This document shows, in pieces, positions 31,245 through 41,290 of a stretch of DNA of 64,000 nt. Within the stretch, counting starts at the first letter, position 1. Every line of letters begins with the position of its first letter. The stretch spans positions 36,001 through 100,000 of the forward strand of contig JAIQZQ010000051.1 in NCBI GenBank assembly GCA_021777105.1, read 5' to 3'. A model generated the notes under the pieces. The model was not told the DNA's origin. It did not search any database and saw only the letters and a list, made by a program, of their open reading frames with translations. Made by a program: the position numbers and the translations under genes. Source of the stretch: Candidatus Anammoxibacter sp. GTDB taxonomy: Bacteria > Planctomycetota > Brocadiia > Brocadiales > Anammoxibacteraceae.

Positions 31245-31853
31245 TTGGAAAACAATAAACATTCAATAGACTGGGATCAAGTAAAGGCAAAGCTCAAGAC
31301 AGCCGGCAACGCTTTAGAGCGCGGATTTAAACCGGACGCTGAAAAGCTAAACGCGACCCTTAAATCCAGAGCAAAAATATTGGCGCTGGAACCTGAAAAG
31401 GAAGACGAAGGAGCGGAGCGAGTAGAAATTATCGAATTTATTGTCGCGTATGAGAAATACGGTGTAGAGCTTAAGTTTGTCAATGAAATTTATAAGATAA
31501 AAGAGCTTACACCCGTGCCGTGCTCGTTGCCGTTTGTGCTTGGGGTGATTAATATTCGCGGTAAAATCTATTCCGTTATAGACATTAAGAAATTTTTCAA
31601 TCTGCCTGAAAAAGGAATTACAGACCTGAACAAAGCAATCATAGTGCAGACGGAAGAAATGGAGCTGAGCATACTTGCCGATAGCATTGTTGGAGTAAGA
31701 TCGCTTAGCAGTGATGATATTAAGCTCGCCCCGGTAACCATATCCGGCATAAGCGCGGAATATATAAAAGGCGTGACCGTCGACAGGGTCGTTGTAATTG
31801 ACATCCATAAGTTTTTGAAAGACAAAAAACTTATTGTGCATGAAGAGGTTTAA
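31245..31853 (+). CDS. CheW-like coupling protein with N-terminal extension
   Basis: 202 residues. The start is TTG at 31245, eight bases after the cheR stop, with AAGGCGG before it; no ATG fits. The first 60 residues are charged helix containing LKSRAKILALEPE, a motif type seen in CheW-like proteins of Myxococcus-type systems. Residues about 60-200 are the CheW domain (IEFIVAYEKYGVELKFVNEIYKIKELTPVPCSLPFVLGVINIRGKIYSVIDIKKFF). It probably couples the adjacent MCP to CheA; having two CheWs suggests a mixed array or different partners. Confidence 0.9.
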   Translation: MENNKHSIDWDQVKAKLKTAGNALERGFKPDAEKLNATLKSRAKILALEPEKEDEGAERVEIIEFIVAYEKYGVELKFVNEIYKIKELTPVPCSLPFVLGVINIRGKIYSVIDIKKFFNLPEKGITDLNKAIIVQTEEMELSILADSIVGVRSLSSDDIKLAPVTISGISAEYIKGVTVDRVVVIDIHKFLKDKKLIVHEEV

Positions 31854-31947
31854 TTCAAAATTATAAACATTATTTAGCCGCGCTTTATAGAGGCCCGAAC
31901 TTAAATAATATTTGAAATTGATTTCTAAATTAACAAAAGGAGAAAAA

Positions 31948-33939
31948 ATGGCAAATTCCAGTACTCAAAGTTTAAAAACCAAATTAATAGTTTTGTTATT
32001 GCTGGTCTCTTTCATTCCTATCGCTATTGTGGGTTACTTAAGCTACTCGTCCGGTAAAACGGCTTTGCAAAATACCCACCTTGCCGGCCTTACAACAGTG
32101 GCGCAATCGCGCGAAGCGGCAATAGTTGTCTATTTAAAGGCTAAGGCCGGTCGCGCGGTTGATTTTGCCTCAGACGGTTTTATTAGAGACAGCCTTGTGC
32201 TCCTTGACACAATAGGGCCGAACTTTCCCGGCGACAGAAAAGACGTGGCCGAAGACATTAGCGAACATTTAAAGGCAAATAAAATGGCCCTGGACAAAGA
32301 TATTATAGGCATTAATATAATAAATCTAAAAGGAATCATAGTTTGCTCCACAACAAATGAAGAGATAGGGAAGGACGAGGCACAGGGAGAAGTTTTTTTA
32401 AGGACAAAAGAACTTAATTACGGAAGCGGGTATTTAAGCGATATAGTCTTTTCAAGTAATTTCGGAGTTAAGGAAGCCTTGTTTACCTCATCCGCTCCTC
32501 TTACAGACAGAAATAGCGGCGAACGCATAGGCACTATTATAAACTATTATAAAGCCGATGGGCTTAATTCAATCACCACAAACAGGGAAGGCATGGGAGT
32601 GTCGGGAGAGGTTTATATTGTAAACAGGGAAGGCTACATGATATCAGACTCCAGGTTTATGAACGATGTGGTTTTAAAACAAAGGGTAGACACTCAACCT
32701 GTAAAACTTTTTCAAGGGCAAAGACAAACTATGACCGGAATATATCCCGACTATAGAGACGTGCCTATAGTCGGGGCGTCAATGGGACTTGCGATGGACA
32801 AAGAGTTTGGTTTAGGGTGGACGCTTTTGGCGGAAATTGACGGAGCGGAGGCATTCGCCCCGGTCAAGACTCTGGGGCTTTGGATTATATGGACTGCTAT
32901 CCCCGTCATGGTAGTAGTGGCCCTTATCGCGTATTTTATTTCCAGCGGAGTCGCGAATCCTATCAAACTAATTTCAGATCAGGTCGGCATGGTCGGCAAA
33001 GGCGATTTAACCATAGACGTGTCGATCAACAACAGGGGAGATGAAATAGGCGTGCTGACTCAAACATTTCATGAGATGATAAATAATCTAAGAGGTATTA
33101 CGTTGCAGGTCACTGAAGGCAGCAACGTCCTAGCATCGTCAGCCAGCCAGATACTTGCCACCACAACTCAGCTTGCCTCAAGCGCGTCTGAAACGGCGGC
33201 CGCTGTAAACGAAACAACAACAACCGCGGAAGAGGTGAAACAAACAGCGCAAGTCTCTTCGGAAAAAGCGAAACATGTCGCCGACATGGCTCAAAGAGCG
33301 GCCCAGGTATCACAGTCAGGAAAGAAGTCTACTGATGATATAGCAAGAAGCATGGCAACCATTCGGGACCAGATGGGCTCAATAGCTGAAAGCATTGTAA
33401 GGCTAAGCGATCAAAGCCAGGCGATAGGAGAGATTATCGCCAGCGTTGACGATTTAGCGGAACAGTCAAACCTTTTGGCGGTTAACGCCGCTATTGAAGC
33501 CGCAAAAGCCGGCGAGCATGGAAAGGGTTTTGCGGTAGTCGCGCAAGAAGTTAGAAACCTTGCCGAACAATCAAAAACCGCGACAACTCAGGTTAAAAAC
33601 ATACTAAACGAGATTCAAAAAGCGACCAGCGCGGCCGTAATGGTAACGGAACAGGGAAGCAAAGCGGTTGAAGAGGGTGTAAAGCTCTCGGCGGAAACGG
33701 GAAAATCAATCATGGCATTATCAAACAGCATAACGGAGGCTGCGCAGGCCGGCATACAAATAGCGACGTCAAACCAACAGCAATTAACCGGCATGGATCA
33801 GGTTGTGTCGGCTATTGACAATATTAAGAACGCAAGCAATCAGGGCGTGGAGTCTACCAAACAGCTTGAGCTTTCCGCCCGGAACCTTGACGAGTTGGGC
33901 CAGAAGCTAATTGCGCTTGTAACAATGTATAAAGTCTAA
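31948..33939 (+). CDS. Methyl-accepting chemotaxis protein with dCache sensor
   Basis: 663 residues from the ATG at 31948, which has AAAGGAG five bases upstream; an in-frame TTG at 31912 is rejected. Span at about 13-33, periplasmic dCache sensor to about 285, second span, HAMP ([23 protein letters not shown]), then a long helical signalling domain whose hairpin tip is [28 protein letters not shown]. No C-terminal pentapeptide for CheR is visible, in keeping with the TPR-type CheR. It senses an outside ligand and controls CheA. Confidence 0.95.
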   Translation: MANSSTQSLKTKLIVLLLLVSFIPIAIVGYLSYSSGKTALQNTHLAGLTTVAQSREAAIVVYLKAKAGRAVDFASDGFIRDSLVLLDTIGPNFPGDRKDVAEDISEHLKANKMALDKDIIGINIINLKGIIVCSTTNEEIGKDEAQGEVFLRTKELNYGSGYLSDIVFSSNFGVKEALFTSSAPLTDRNSGERIGTIINYYKADGLNSITTNREGMGVSGEVYIVNREGYMISDSRFMNDVVLKQRVDTQPVKLFQGQRQTMTGIYPDYRDVPIVGASMGLAMDKEFGLGWTLLAEIDGAEAFAPVKTLGLWIIWTAIPVMVVVALIAYFISSGVANPIKLISDQVGMVGKGDLTIDVSINNRGDEIGVLTQTFHEMINNLRGITLQVTEGSNVLASSASQILATTTQLASSASETAAAVNETTTTAEEVKQTAQVSSEKAKHVADMAQRAAQVSQSGKKSTDDIARSMATIRDQMGSIAESIVRLSDQSQAIGEIIASVDDLAEQSNLLAVNAAIEAAKAGEHGKGFAVVAQEVRNLAEQSKTATTQVKNILNEIQKATSAAVMVTEQGSKAVEEGVKLSAETGKSIMALSNSITEAAQAGIQIATSNQQQLTGMDQVVSAIDNIKNASNQGVESTKQLELSARNLDELGQKLIALVTMYKV

Positions 33940-33969
33940 GGTTTTAATTATTAAGTTGTTAAACTAAGC

Positions 33970-36423
33970 ATGGATAACAAGGAAGAAGAGTTTTTAAAAA
34001 GGTTGCAGGCCGCGTTTAAGATGGAAGCCAACGAGCGCCTTCAATCAATGTCGTCCGGTCTCGCTGAAGTAGAAAAGGCAGACGATAGCGAGGCCATGGC
34101 GGCCGCGATAGAAATAGTGTTTCGCGAAGCCCACAGTCTTAAAGGCGCCGCTCGCGCGGTAAATATGAGCGAAGTGGAGATGATTTGCCAGGCTCTTGAA
34201 AGCGTATTTGCGTCTCTGAAGCAAAACGAACCAGGCATTTCCTCAAAATTAATCGACGTATTATACAACTCGCTTGATTGCCTTGAAAAACTTATTGCGC
34301 CTCCTGAAGATATTGGAGAAGGTTTTAACAAGGATAAAATCCCTGAACTTATTCAACAGCTTAACAAGATTGCCGCCGGGGAGAGCCGTTTTATTGACGA
34401 CAAGAATGCCGAGGCGAAAGAGGCGCAACCTGAGTTTGAAAAGCCCGTTGAACCGGCTAAACAGGAAACCGTCGAAAAATCACCAATCGAAGCCGAGCCC
34501 CTGACGCAAAAAACAGATGAAGAACCTGAGCTATCTCAGGGAGAGGAAGAGAAACCTGAAACTCAAGCCACTCAACCATCCGTTTCGGTAAAAAAGCAAC
34601 AAGCTCTTTCTCAAATGGTTAGAATCTCAACTTCAAAGCTAGACGCAATGCTGTTGCAGGCGGAAGAGATGCTTACAATAAAAACAGGGTCGCATCAAAT
34701 GATTAGCGATCTTTCCGATGTTTCGGCCATGCTTGATTCATGGAAAAATGAATGGGCTAAATATAAAAAAGAGGTAAGGGAGTTGAGAACCGAAGAACGG
34801 CAAACTCAAATCCGCATTGACGCAAGTATTGCTCCTCAAAAATCCAAATACGGCAAAATACTTGATTTTCTTGATTGGAATTATGATTACATGAAATCTA
34901 TAGAGAGCAAGATTGCGACAGCCGCTAAGTACGCAAAAAACGACCATAACTCTACAGATATAATGATTGACACCCTTCTTGACGACATGAAGAAGGTTTT
35001 GATGCTTCCATTTTCATGGCTTCTGGAAATATTTCCCAAACTTGTCAGAGATTTAGCAAGGGATCAGGGAAAGGAGGTTGAGTTGGAAATCCATGGAAGC
35101 GAGGTTGAAGTTGACAGGCGCATCCTTGAAGGCATGAAAGATCCGCTTATCCATTTATTAAGAAATTGCGTAGACCATGGAATTGAATCGCCTGACGAGC
35201 GTAAAAGCCGCAATAAACAGACGCGCGGAAAGATTACGATGTCGATAAAACAAGCGGACGGCAAAAAGGTTGAAATACGAGTAAATGACGATGGAAGAGG
35301 AATCGACGCGGAAAAAGTTAAAAACGCGGCTGTCAAACAAGGCATTATTCGGAAAGAAGAGGCTTGTAAACTAAAGAATGAAGACGCTTTTTCTTTAATT
35401 TTTCAATCAAAAGTTTCCACAAGCTCAATAATAACTGATATTTCAGGAAGAGGCCTGGGACTTGCAATATTAAGGGAAAACGTTAAAAATCTTGGAGGCA
35501 AACTTTCGGTAAATTCTACACTCGGCAAAGGTTCGCTGTTTTATATGGAGCTGCCGTTAACTGTAGCTACGTTCCGAGGCATATTTATCGAATCCGGCGG
35601 CCAAATATTTGTGGCGCCCACTGTTAATGTCGAACGAATTGTAAGGATTAAAAAAAGCGAGATAAAAACAACCGGCAATAAAGAGACTGCGCAGATTGAC
35701 GGAAGGCAGGTTTCAATTGTGAGCCTTGCCGACGTGCTGGGATTTCAGGCATCAAAGAGCGCATTTGCGGAATCCGGACAAAACAGCGGCAATAACGGAG
35801 AATATGCCATTGCATTAATTATTGCAGATGGAGACAACCTTATTGCTTTTAATGTGGACAATGTCATTGACGAGGATGAGGTGTTGATAAAAGCGCCGGG
35901 CAAACAGTTTTCGAGAATAAAGAATATTTTAGGAATGACGGTTTTTAGAACAGGCAAACCAATAGCAATATTGAATGTGAATGATCTTGTTAAATCCGCG
36001 GTTAACGCTTCGGGCATATTGCCGGCTTCAGGCGCGGGGCCTGAAGAAATTGAAGCAAAAAAGAAATCTATTTTAATAGCGGAAGATTCAATTACCTCAA
36101 GGATGCTGCTTAAAAATATTCTTGAATTTGCGGGGTACAATGTAAAAGCCACGGTTGACGGAGCCGACGCGTTTACAAATCTAAAGGAAGGAGAGTATGA
36201 CCTTGTCGTCTCGGATGTCGAGATGCCCAGAATGAACGGGTTTGACTTAACGGCCAAAATAAGAGATGATAAAAACCTTAGCGAGCTCCCGGTAATACTT
36301 GTAACAGGGCTTGGTTCAAGCGAACACAGAGAGCGGGGAATAGACGTGGGGGCCAACGCCTATATTGTAAAAAGCGATTTTGATCAAAGTAATTTGATCG
36401 ACGCGATTGAGAGACTGATTTAG
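33970..36423 (+). CDS. cheA: CheA histidine kinase fused to receiver
   Basis: 817 residues. HPt domain 1-130 with the phosphorylated His55 in REAHSLKGAA; low-complexity Glu/Pro-rich linker 140-210; dimerisation helices about 215-345; ATPase 390-530 (HLLRNCVDHGIE, NDDGRGID, GRGLGLAI); CheW-like regulatory domain 535-680; receiver 699-817 with Asp749 in VSDVEMP. No P2 domain is recognisable. CheA-REC hybrids occur in chemosensory pathways such as Frz and Wsp. Genes on either side lie within 30 bp. Confidence 0.95.
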   Translation: MDNKEEEFLKRLQAAFKMEANERLQSMSSGLAEVEKADDSEAMAAAIEIVFREAHSLKGAARAVNMSEVEMICQALESVFASLKQNEPGISSKLIDVLYNSLDCLEKLIAPPEDIGEGFNKDKIPELIQQLNKIAAGESRFIDDKNAEAKEAQPEFEKPVEPAKQETVEKSPIEAEPLTQKTDEEPELSQGEEEKPETQATQPSVSVKKQQALSQMVRISTSKLDAMLLQAEEMLTIKTGSHQMISDLSDVSAMLDSWKNEWAKYKKEVRELRTEERQTQIRIDASIAPQKSKYGKILDFLDWNYDYMKSIESKIATAAKYAKNDHNSTDIMIDTLLDDMKKVLMLPFSWLLEIFPKLVRDLARDQGKEVELEIHGSEVEVDRRILEGMKDPLIHLLRNCVDHGIESPDERKSRNKQTRGKITMSIKQADGKKVEIRVNDDGRGIDAEKVKNAAVKQGIIRKEEACKLKNEDAFSLIFQSKVSTSSIITDISGRGLGLAILRENVKNLGGKLSVNSTLGKGSLFYMELPLTVATFRGIFIESGGQIFVAPTVNVERIVRIKKSEIKTTGNKETAQIDGRQVSIVSLADVLGFQASKSAFAESGQNSGNNGEYAIALIIADGDNLIAFNVDNVIDEDEVLIKAPGKQFSRIKNILGMTVFRTGKPIAILNVNDLVKSAVNASGILPASGAGPEEIEAKKKSILIAEDSITSRMLLKNILEFAGYNVKATVDGADAFTNLKEGEYDLVVSDVEMPRMNGFDLTAKIRDDKNLSELPVILVTGLGSSEHRERGIDVGANAYIVKSDFDQSNLIDAIERLI

Positions 36424-36449
36424 ATTTAAAATAATTTTTGAGATTTAAA

Positions 36450-37517
36450 ATGATAAACATTTTGATTGTTGAGGATTCAACGGTTGTGCAAGAGCTTTTG
36501 GCCCATATATTTAGTTCAGATCCGGAACTGAATGTAATGGGTATTGTTGGAAATGGGGAAGAGGCTCTTGAGTTTCTAAAAAACAACAGACCGGATGTAG
36601 TGACAATGGATATTATGATGCCTAAGTTGAATGGGTTTGAGACCACTCAACGAATTATGGAGACGGAACCTCTGCCGGTCGTCATTGTTAGCGCAAGTTG
36701 GGACCCAAAAGAGGTTGAAAAGACGTTTAAGGCTATAGAAGTTGGAGCTGTCGCCGCTTTGGAAAAACCACTCGGCATTGGGCACCCTGATTACAAGAGC
36801 AAGTCTCAGGATATAATACAAACTGTAAAATTAATGTCGGAAGTAAAAGTGATAAGGAGATATCCAACTCACAAGCCGGCAACCACGGTTTTAAAGCCTG
36901 CGCAGCCGGTAAACTCTGCTAATATAAATGACCGCCAAATAAGACTGTTGGCAATAGGCGCCTCCACCGGAGGGCCTCAGGCTTTACAGACTATACTCTC
37001 GGGTTTGCCGCCTGATTTCCACGTTCCGGTTATTATAGTGCAGCATATGGCGGCGGGATTTATAAACGGTTTTGTAAACTGGCTTAATCAAACCTCCGGC
37101 ATTCCCGTAAAGGTGGCCGCAAACGGCGATCCTCTTTTAAATGGACATGCTTATTTAGCTCCTGATGGATTTCATCTTGGGATTATAACCGGCAACCGAA
37201 TAGCTTTAAGCAATGAGGAAAAGGAGAATTTTGTCCGCCCTTCAATTTCATATTTTTTCAGGTCGGCTGAAAGGGTTTATAAAAAAGATGTAGTTGGCGT
37301 TCTATTAACCGGGATGGGAAAAGACGGAGCGGAAGAGTTGCTTTTGTTGAAAAAAGCGGGGGCGGTTACAATTGCACAGGACGAGGAAAGCTCAATAGTT
37401 CATGGAATGCCGGGCGAAGCGATCAAACTTGGAGGCGCCACGCATATCCTTTCAATTGAAAAAATAGCTGAAAAAATTAAATTAATTGTAGGCAAAAAGC
37501 CAAAAAACATAGCATAA
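36450..37517 (+). CDS. cheB: CheB protein-glutamate methylesterase
   Basis: 355 residues from the ATG at 36450 (an in-frame TTG at 36438 has no advantage). Receiver 1-120 with Asp54 in VTMDIMMP; esterase domain about 165-350 with the triad Ser172 (GASTGG), His199 (VQHM) and Asp292 (GMGKDGA). It removes methyl groups from chemoreceptors, opposing CheR, when phosphorylated by CheA. 26 bp after cheA. Confidence 0.96.
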   Translation: MINILIVEDSTVVQELLAHIFSSDPELNVMGIVGNGEEALEFLKNNRPDVVTMDIMMPKLNGFETTQRIMETEPLPVVIVSASWDPKEVEKTFKAIEVGAVAALEKPLGIGHPDYKSKSQDIIQTVKLMSEVKVIRRYPTHKPATTVLKPAQPVNSANINDRQIRLLAIGASTGGPQALQTILSGLPPDFHVPVIIVQHMAAGFINGFVNWLNQTSGIPVKVAANGDPLLNGHAYLAPDGFHLGIITGNRIALSNEEKENFVRPSISYFFRSAERVYKKDVVGVLLTGMGKDGAEELLLLKKAGAVTIAQDEESSIVHGMPGEAIKLGGATHILSIEKIAEKIKLIVGKKPKNIA

Positions 37518-37696
37518 TGAGCGCTTAAGCTCTTTACTTTTACAAATTAGTGGAAAAAATCTAATACGTTTGTTAGACTATTTGCATATAAAATTAATAT
37601 GTTATGTTTTATTAACGCGTAAAACCATAGTCTATAATATGTTGTAAATTAAAATTTCTTAATATTTCTTATTACATCCGATTTTAAAGGCTTTCT

Positions 37697-38758
37697 ATGG
37701 AAACAAAACCTCGCATACTGGTTGTTGACGACGAAGAGATGATCCGCGATATGATTAGGGAGATGTTGACACCTTTGAATTATGACGTTGTTCAGGCTTT
37801 TGACGGCATTAACGCTCAGGAAAAGATTGCCGAGTCGTTGCCAGATGTTGTTTTGCTTGATGTGACAATGCCGCGCATGGGCGGTTTTGAATTGCTCAAA
37901 TTCCTGAAAGGCAACGAAAAAACGCAAACCATACCGGTTATTATGATAACCGCGTTAAATGAATTGCAGGTCAGAATAGAGGCGATAGAGCTTGGAGTTG
38001 ACGACTTCCTTTCAAAACCAATGGATATAATGGAGTTGCGCGCCAGGGTAAAATCTCTGCTCAAGGTAAAAGCATACAATGACTATATGAAGAATTACCA
38101 GATGAAGCTTGAGGCGGAAGTTGCTAAAAGGACGGAAGAGGTTGAACTTGCGTATAAAAAAGCAAAAGACGCTTCGTATGAAACCGTGTTCATTCTTTCA
38201 AGAGCCGCTGAATACAGGGATGAAGACACCGGCTCCCATATTTTACGCGTAAGCCATTATTCCGCCGCAATTGCCAGGAAAATCGGGCTGAGCGAAGAAA
38301 AAGTGGAAACGATTCTCTACGGGGCTCCTATGCATGACGTAGGTAAAATAGGCATATCAGACAACATATTAATGAAACCAGGCAAACTTGAGCCGGAAGA
38401 GTTTGAAATAATGAAAACACATGTGGACATTGGCGGGAAAATTTTAGAGAAATCCGACTCTGCTTTTATACAAATGGGCGAAGAGATTGCCCTTACGCAT
38501 CATGAAAAATGGAACGGCAAAGGATACCCAAAAGGGCTTAAAGGGGAAGAAATAGCCCTTTCCGGACGAGTTGTGGCCGTCGCGGACGTTTATGACGCAT
38601 TAACCACAAGAAGGCCGTATAAAGAGCCGTTTTCAGATGAAAAGTCATGCGCAATCATTAAGGAAGAGCGGGGGCAAAGCTTTGATCCTGATATTGTTGA
38701 CGCATTTTTTGATATATTTGACGAAATATTGTCTATAAAAGAGAAATATAAAGATTAG
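37697..38758 (+). CDS. Response regulator with HD-GYP phosphodiesterase
   Basis: 353 residues. Receiver 1-120 with Asp55 in LLDVTMP; a coiled linker 125-155; HD-GYP domain about 160-345 with His213-Asp214 (MHDVGKIGI) and HHEKWNGKGYP (268-278), the signature of c-di-GMP hydrolases. AAAGG lies six bases before the ATG. It probably turns chemosensory phosphorylation into lower c-di-GMP; the PilZ-containing protein at 970 could be one reader of that messenger. Confidence 0.93.
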   Translation: METKPRILVVDDEEMIRDMIREMLTPLNYDVVQAFDGINAQEKIAESLPDVVLLDVTMPRMGGFELLKFLKGNEKTQTIPVIMITALNELQVRIEAIELGVDDFLSKPMDIMELRARVKSLLKVKAYNDYMKNYQMKLEAEVAKRTEEVELAYKKAKDASYETVFILSRAAEYRDEDTGSHILRVSHYSAAIARKIGLSEEKVETILYGAPMHDVGKIGISDNILMKPGKLEPEEFEIMKTHVDIGGKILEKSDSAFIQMGEEIALTHHEKWNGKGYPKGLKGEEIALSGRVVAVADVYDALTTRRPYKEPFSDEKSCAIIKEERGQSFDPDIVDAFFDIFDEILSIKEKYKD

Positions 38759-38824
38759 AGATATTTTTTAATGTTAAATAAATTGCCAATATTTTCAATT
38801 TTATCGACAGTTTTATATTAAATT

Positions 38825-40714
38825 GTGGAAACCAAAACTGAAATACTAATAGTTGAAGATAGTCCCACCCAAGCCATTAAGGTGCAATACTTTCTTGAAC
38901 AGAGAAACTTTCTGGTTTTTATCGTTCACACCGGAAAGGAAGCCCTTGACCTCCTGAAAATCCGAAAACCGGCCGTCATTATAAGCGATATTGTTATGCC
39001 TGAAATGGACGGTTATGAGATGTGCCGGATACTCAAAGGCGAAGTTGAGCTTAGAAACATACCTGTTATCCTGCTTACCGGCCTGTCCGACCCAAATGAC
39101 GTTATAAGAGGCCTCTCCGTAGGCGCTGAAGATTATATAATAAAGCCCTATAACAACGATGACCTGTTAAGCAAAATTGAAAAGCTTATTAACGCCCCTG
39201 TTAAACATGAAGACGATGATGAAAAAGGCGACATAGAAATTGTCTTTGACGGCAAGAAACATAATATCACTTCAAACCGGCGCCAGATTCTGCAACTACT
39301 AATTTCCACTTATGAAAACGTGATCAGGCAAAACAGCGAATTGAGCAAAGCCCATCTGGAAACGGAAGAGTTGAACAAGGAGCTTGAAAACAAACTTAAA
39401 GAGCTGGAAATATCGCAGACCGAACTGCAATTGAGCGAGGAACGGTTTCGAATTCTTGTGCAGATGATGCCTGACATTGTTTATCGCATTGACGAAAACG
39501 GATGCTTTACTTTTATCAACAACGCAGTGCAATTTTTAGGATATTTGCCAAACGAGCTTATAGGAAAACATTTTAGCGTAATTATGTCGGATGGCGACGC
39601 TAAAAAGGTAAGCGCAACCGAGATTCTAAAAAAATTCGCCGGCGTAAAGACCGGCGAAGTGGAACAGCCAAAACTTTTCGACGAAAGACGAACCGGAGAA
39701 CGCACAACCAAAGGACTGGAAATCTCGCTTAAAACAAAAGAGAGCAAGGATTTTGTGTCCGGAGTCGCCGAAACAATTGACAAAGATGTGGTTGTGGTTG
39801 AGATTAACAGCTCCGGCATGTATGAAAGCAAAAATACTGCAAAAGAGAGTGAATTCGTTGGCACGGTTGGCGTTGTCAGAGATATCACTAACCGGAAATT
39901 AGCCGAAAAAGCCCGCGAAGAACTAAATGAACAGCTGGAACTTAAAGTCAAGGAGCGCACAAAAGCCCTTTTTACAGCTAAACAGGATCTTGAAAAGACA
40001 CTGGAAGATCTTAACATATCGCAACAACAGGTAATACAATCGGAAAAACTGGCCTCTTTAGGCACGGTTATTGCCGGGGTAACGCATGAGCTTAACAATC
40101 CCTTAATGAGCGTCCTTAATTATGTGCAATATGTGCGAAATCGAATAAGCGATGAAAAACTAGCCGGTTATTTGCAAAAAGCTGAAAATGAAGTCCGTAG
40201 ATCGTCAAACATTATTGGAGATTTGTTAAGCTATTCACGATCACCGGAACCTGAGCTAACCCCGTTTAACAGTAAAGATGTTGTAAGCAAGTCATTAGAA
40301 TTGATGGAGATTGATTTTCAAAGCAAGAAAATAGAGACTATTATTAATATTGCCGAATTTGTGCCCGAAGTCATGGCAAAGCCTGATTCTTTGCAACAAG
40401 TCATACTTAACTTGCTTATCAATGCGCGCGACGCGTTAATAGACAGCCAGGATAAAAAAATAAACGTAAGTATTTCCTGTGAAGAAGAAAATGTAAAAAT
40501 ATCAGTGCGAGATTCCGGCCAGGGAATTTCGCCTAAGAATATTATAAAAATATTTGACCCTTTCTTTACAACAAAGGAACCTGGAAAAGGCACGGGATTG
40601 GGGCTTGCCGTTTCGCGCAACATTATCGCCGGCTTTGGAGGTTCTTTGACGTGTGAAAGCATAAACGGCAAAGGGGCAACATTCATTATTAAATTGCCGA
40701 TTCTAAAATCATAA
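38825..40714 (+). CDS. Soluble hybrid histidine kinase (REC-linker-PAS-HK)
   Basis: 629 residues, starting with GTG at 38825; no better start is near. Receiver 1-125 with Asp55 (IISDIVMPEMDG); a conserved linker 136-172 (FDGKKHNITSNRRQIL); coiled coil to 205; PAS 205-355, lengthened by an insert of about 60 residues; coiled coil; HisKA with His421 (GVTHELNNPL); HATPase about 505-627 (NLLINARDAL, GKGTGLGLAV). No membrane spans. It is read with the chemosensory genes. Its REC and linker closely match the regulator at 43288. Confidence 0.93.
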   Translation: METKTEILIVEDSPTQAIKVQYFLEQRNFLVFIVHTGKEALDLLKIRKPAVIISDIVMPEMDGYEMCRILKGEVELRNIPVILLTGLSDPNDVIRGLSVGAEDYIIKPYNNDDLLSKIEKLINAPVKHEDDDEKGDIEIVFDGKKHNITSNRRQILQLLISTYENVIRQNSELSKAHLETEELNKELENKLKELEISQTELQLSEERFRILVQMMPDIVYRIDENGCFTFINNAVQFLGYLPNELIGKHFSVIMSDGDAKKVSATEILKKFAGVKTGEVEQPKLFDERRTGERTTKGLEISLKTKESKDFVSGVAETIDKDVVVVEINSSGMYESKNTAKESEFVGTVGVVRDITNRKLAEKAREELNEQLELKVKERTKALFTAKQDLEKTLEDLNISQQQVIQSEKLASLGTVIAGVTHELNNPLMSVLNYVQYVRNRISDEKLAGYLQKAENEVRRSSNIIGDLLSYSRSPEPELTPFNSKDVVSKSLELMEIDFQSKKIETIINIAEFVPEVMAKPDSLQQVILNLLINARDALIDSQDKKINVSISCEEENVKISVRDSGQGISPKNIIKIFDPFFTTKEPGKGTGLGLAVSRNIIAGFGGSLTCESINGKGATFIIKLPILKS

Positions 40715-40772
40715 TATGTTTAGTTGCGTTAGATTGGTTTTTGTGTTATAAAATTTGTTTGAAAGGCATGAA

Positions 40773-41144
40773 ATGGCTTTTAAGGTTTTAGTTATAGACG
40801 ACAATGAAGGAGTCAGGGAGTCGTTTCAATTAGCGCTCGAAGACACCGAATATGTCGTAATAACCGCGCATACCGGCGAAGAAGGGGTGGAAAAGGCCAA
40901 TAATGAGAACCCTAGTCTTATTTTTCTGGATCTAAAAATGCCGGGAATTGGGGGTGTGGAAACTTTGCGCCGTTTGCGCGAAATCCATCCTGATACACCG
41001 ATTTATATAGTAACTGCTTTTCAGAAGGAATATCTTCAACTGTTGCAAAAAACAGCTAAAGAGGGCATAGACTATGAAATATGCGCAAAACCTATTGACG
41101 GCGATCAAATAAGAAAGATTGTTGACGGTGTTTTAAAAAAATAA
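40773..41144 (+). CDS. Single-domain response regulator
   Basis: 123 residues from the ATG at 40773, with GAAAGG seven bases before it. Receiver only: DD at 9-10, Asp55 (FLDLKMPG), Thr in IVTAF and the conserved Lys in AKP. Strongly similar to the receiver of the next gene (both have RESFQLALED or RDSFQLALED and GVETLRRL), so the two arose by tandem duplication. A diffusible phosphoacceptor, possibly for CheA or the kinase upstream. Confidence 0.9.
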   Translation: MAFKVLVIDDNEGVRESFQLALEDTEYVVITAHTGEEGVEKANNENPSLIFLDLKMPGIGGVETLRRLREIHPDTPIYIVTAFQKEYLQLLQKTAKEGIDYEICAKPIDGDQIRKIVDGVLKK

Positions 41145-41290
41145 CAGCTGCCTGTTCATTGTTTAACAAATCGATTTTTTTTTAATTTAAAGTAGGTTTT
41201 AGTTTAAAAGCGCAAAACAAAGAGTAGTTTTTAATTGCGCGTGACCGCGTTTAATAACATAAATTAAAGAGGGGGAGGAGTGTAATAGAT

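Noticed and set aside
31912..31947. TTG start and 12-residue extension of the MCP
   Set aside because: The ATG at 31948 has AAAGGAG at good spacing and starts a normal receptor N-terminus.
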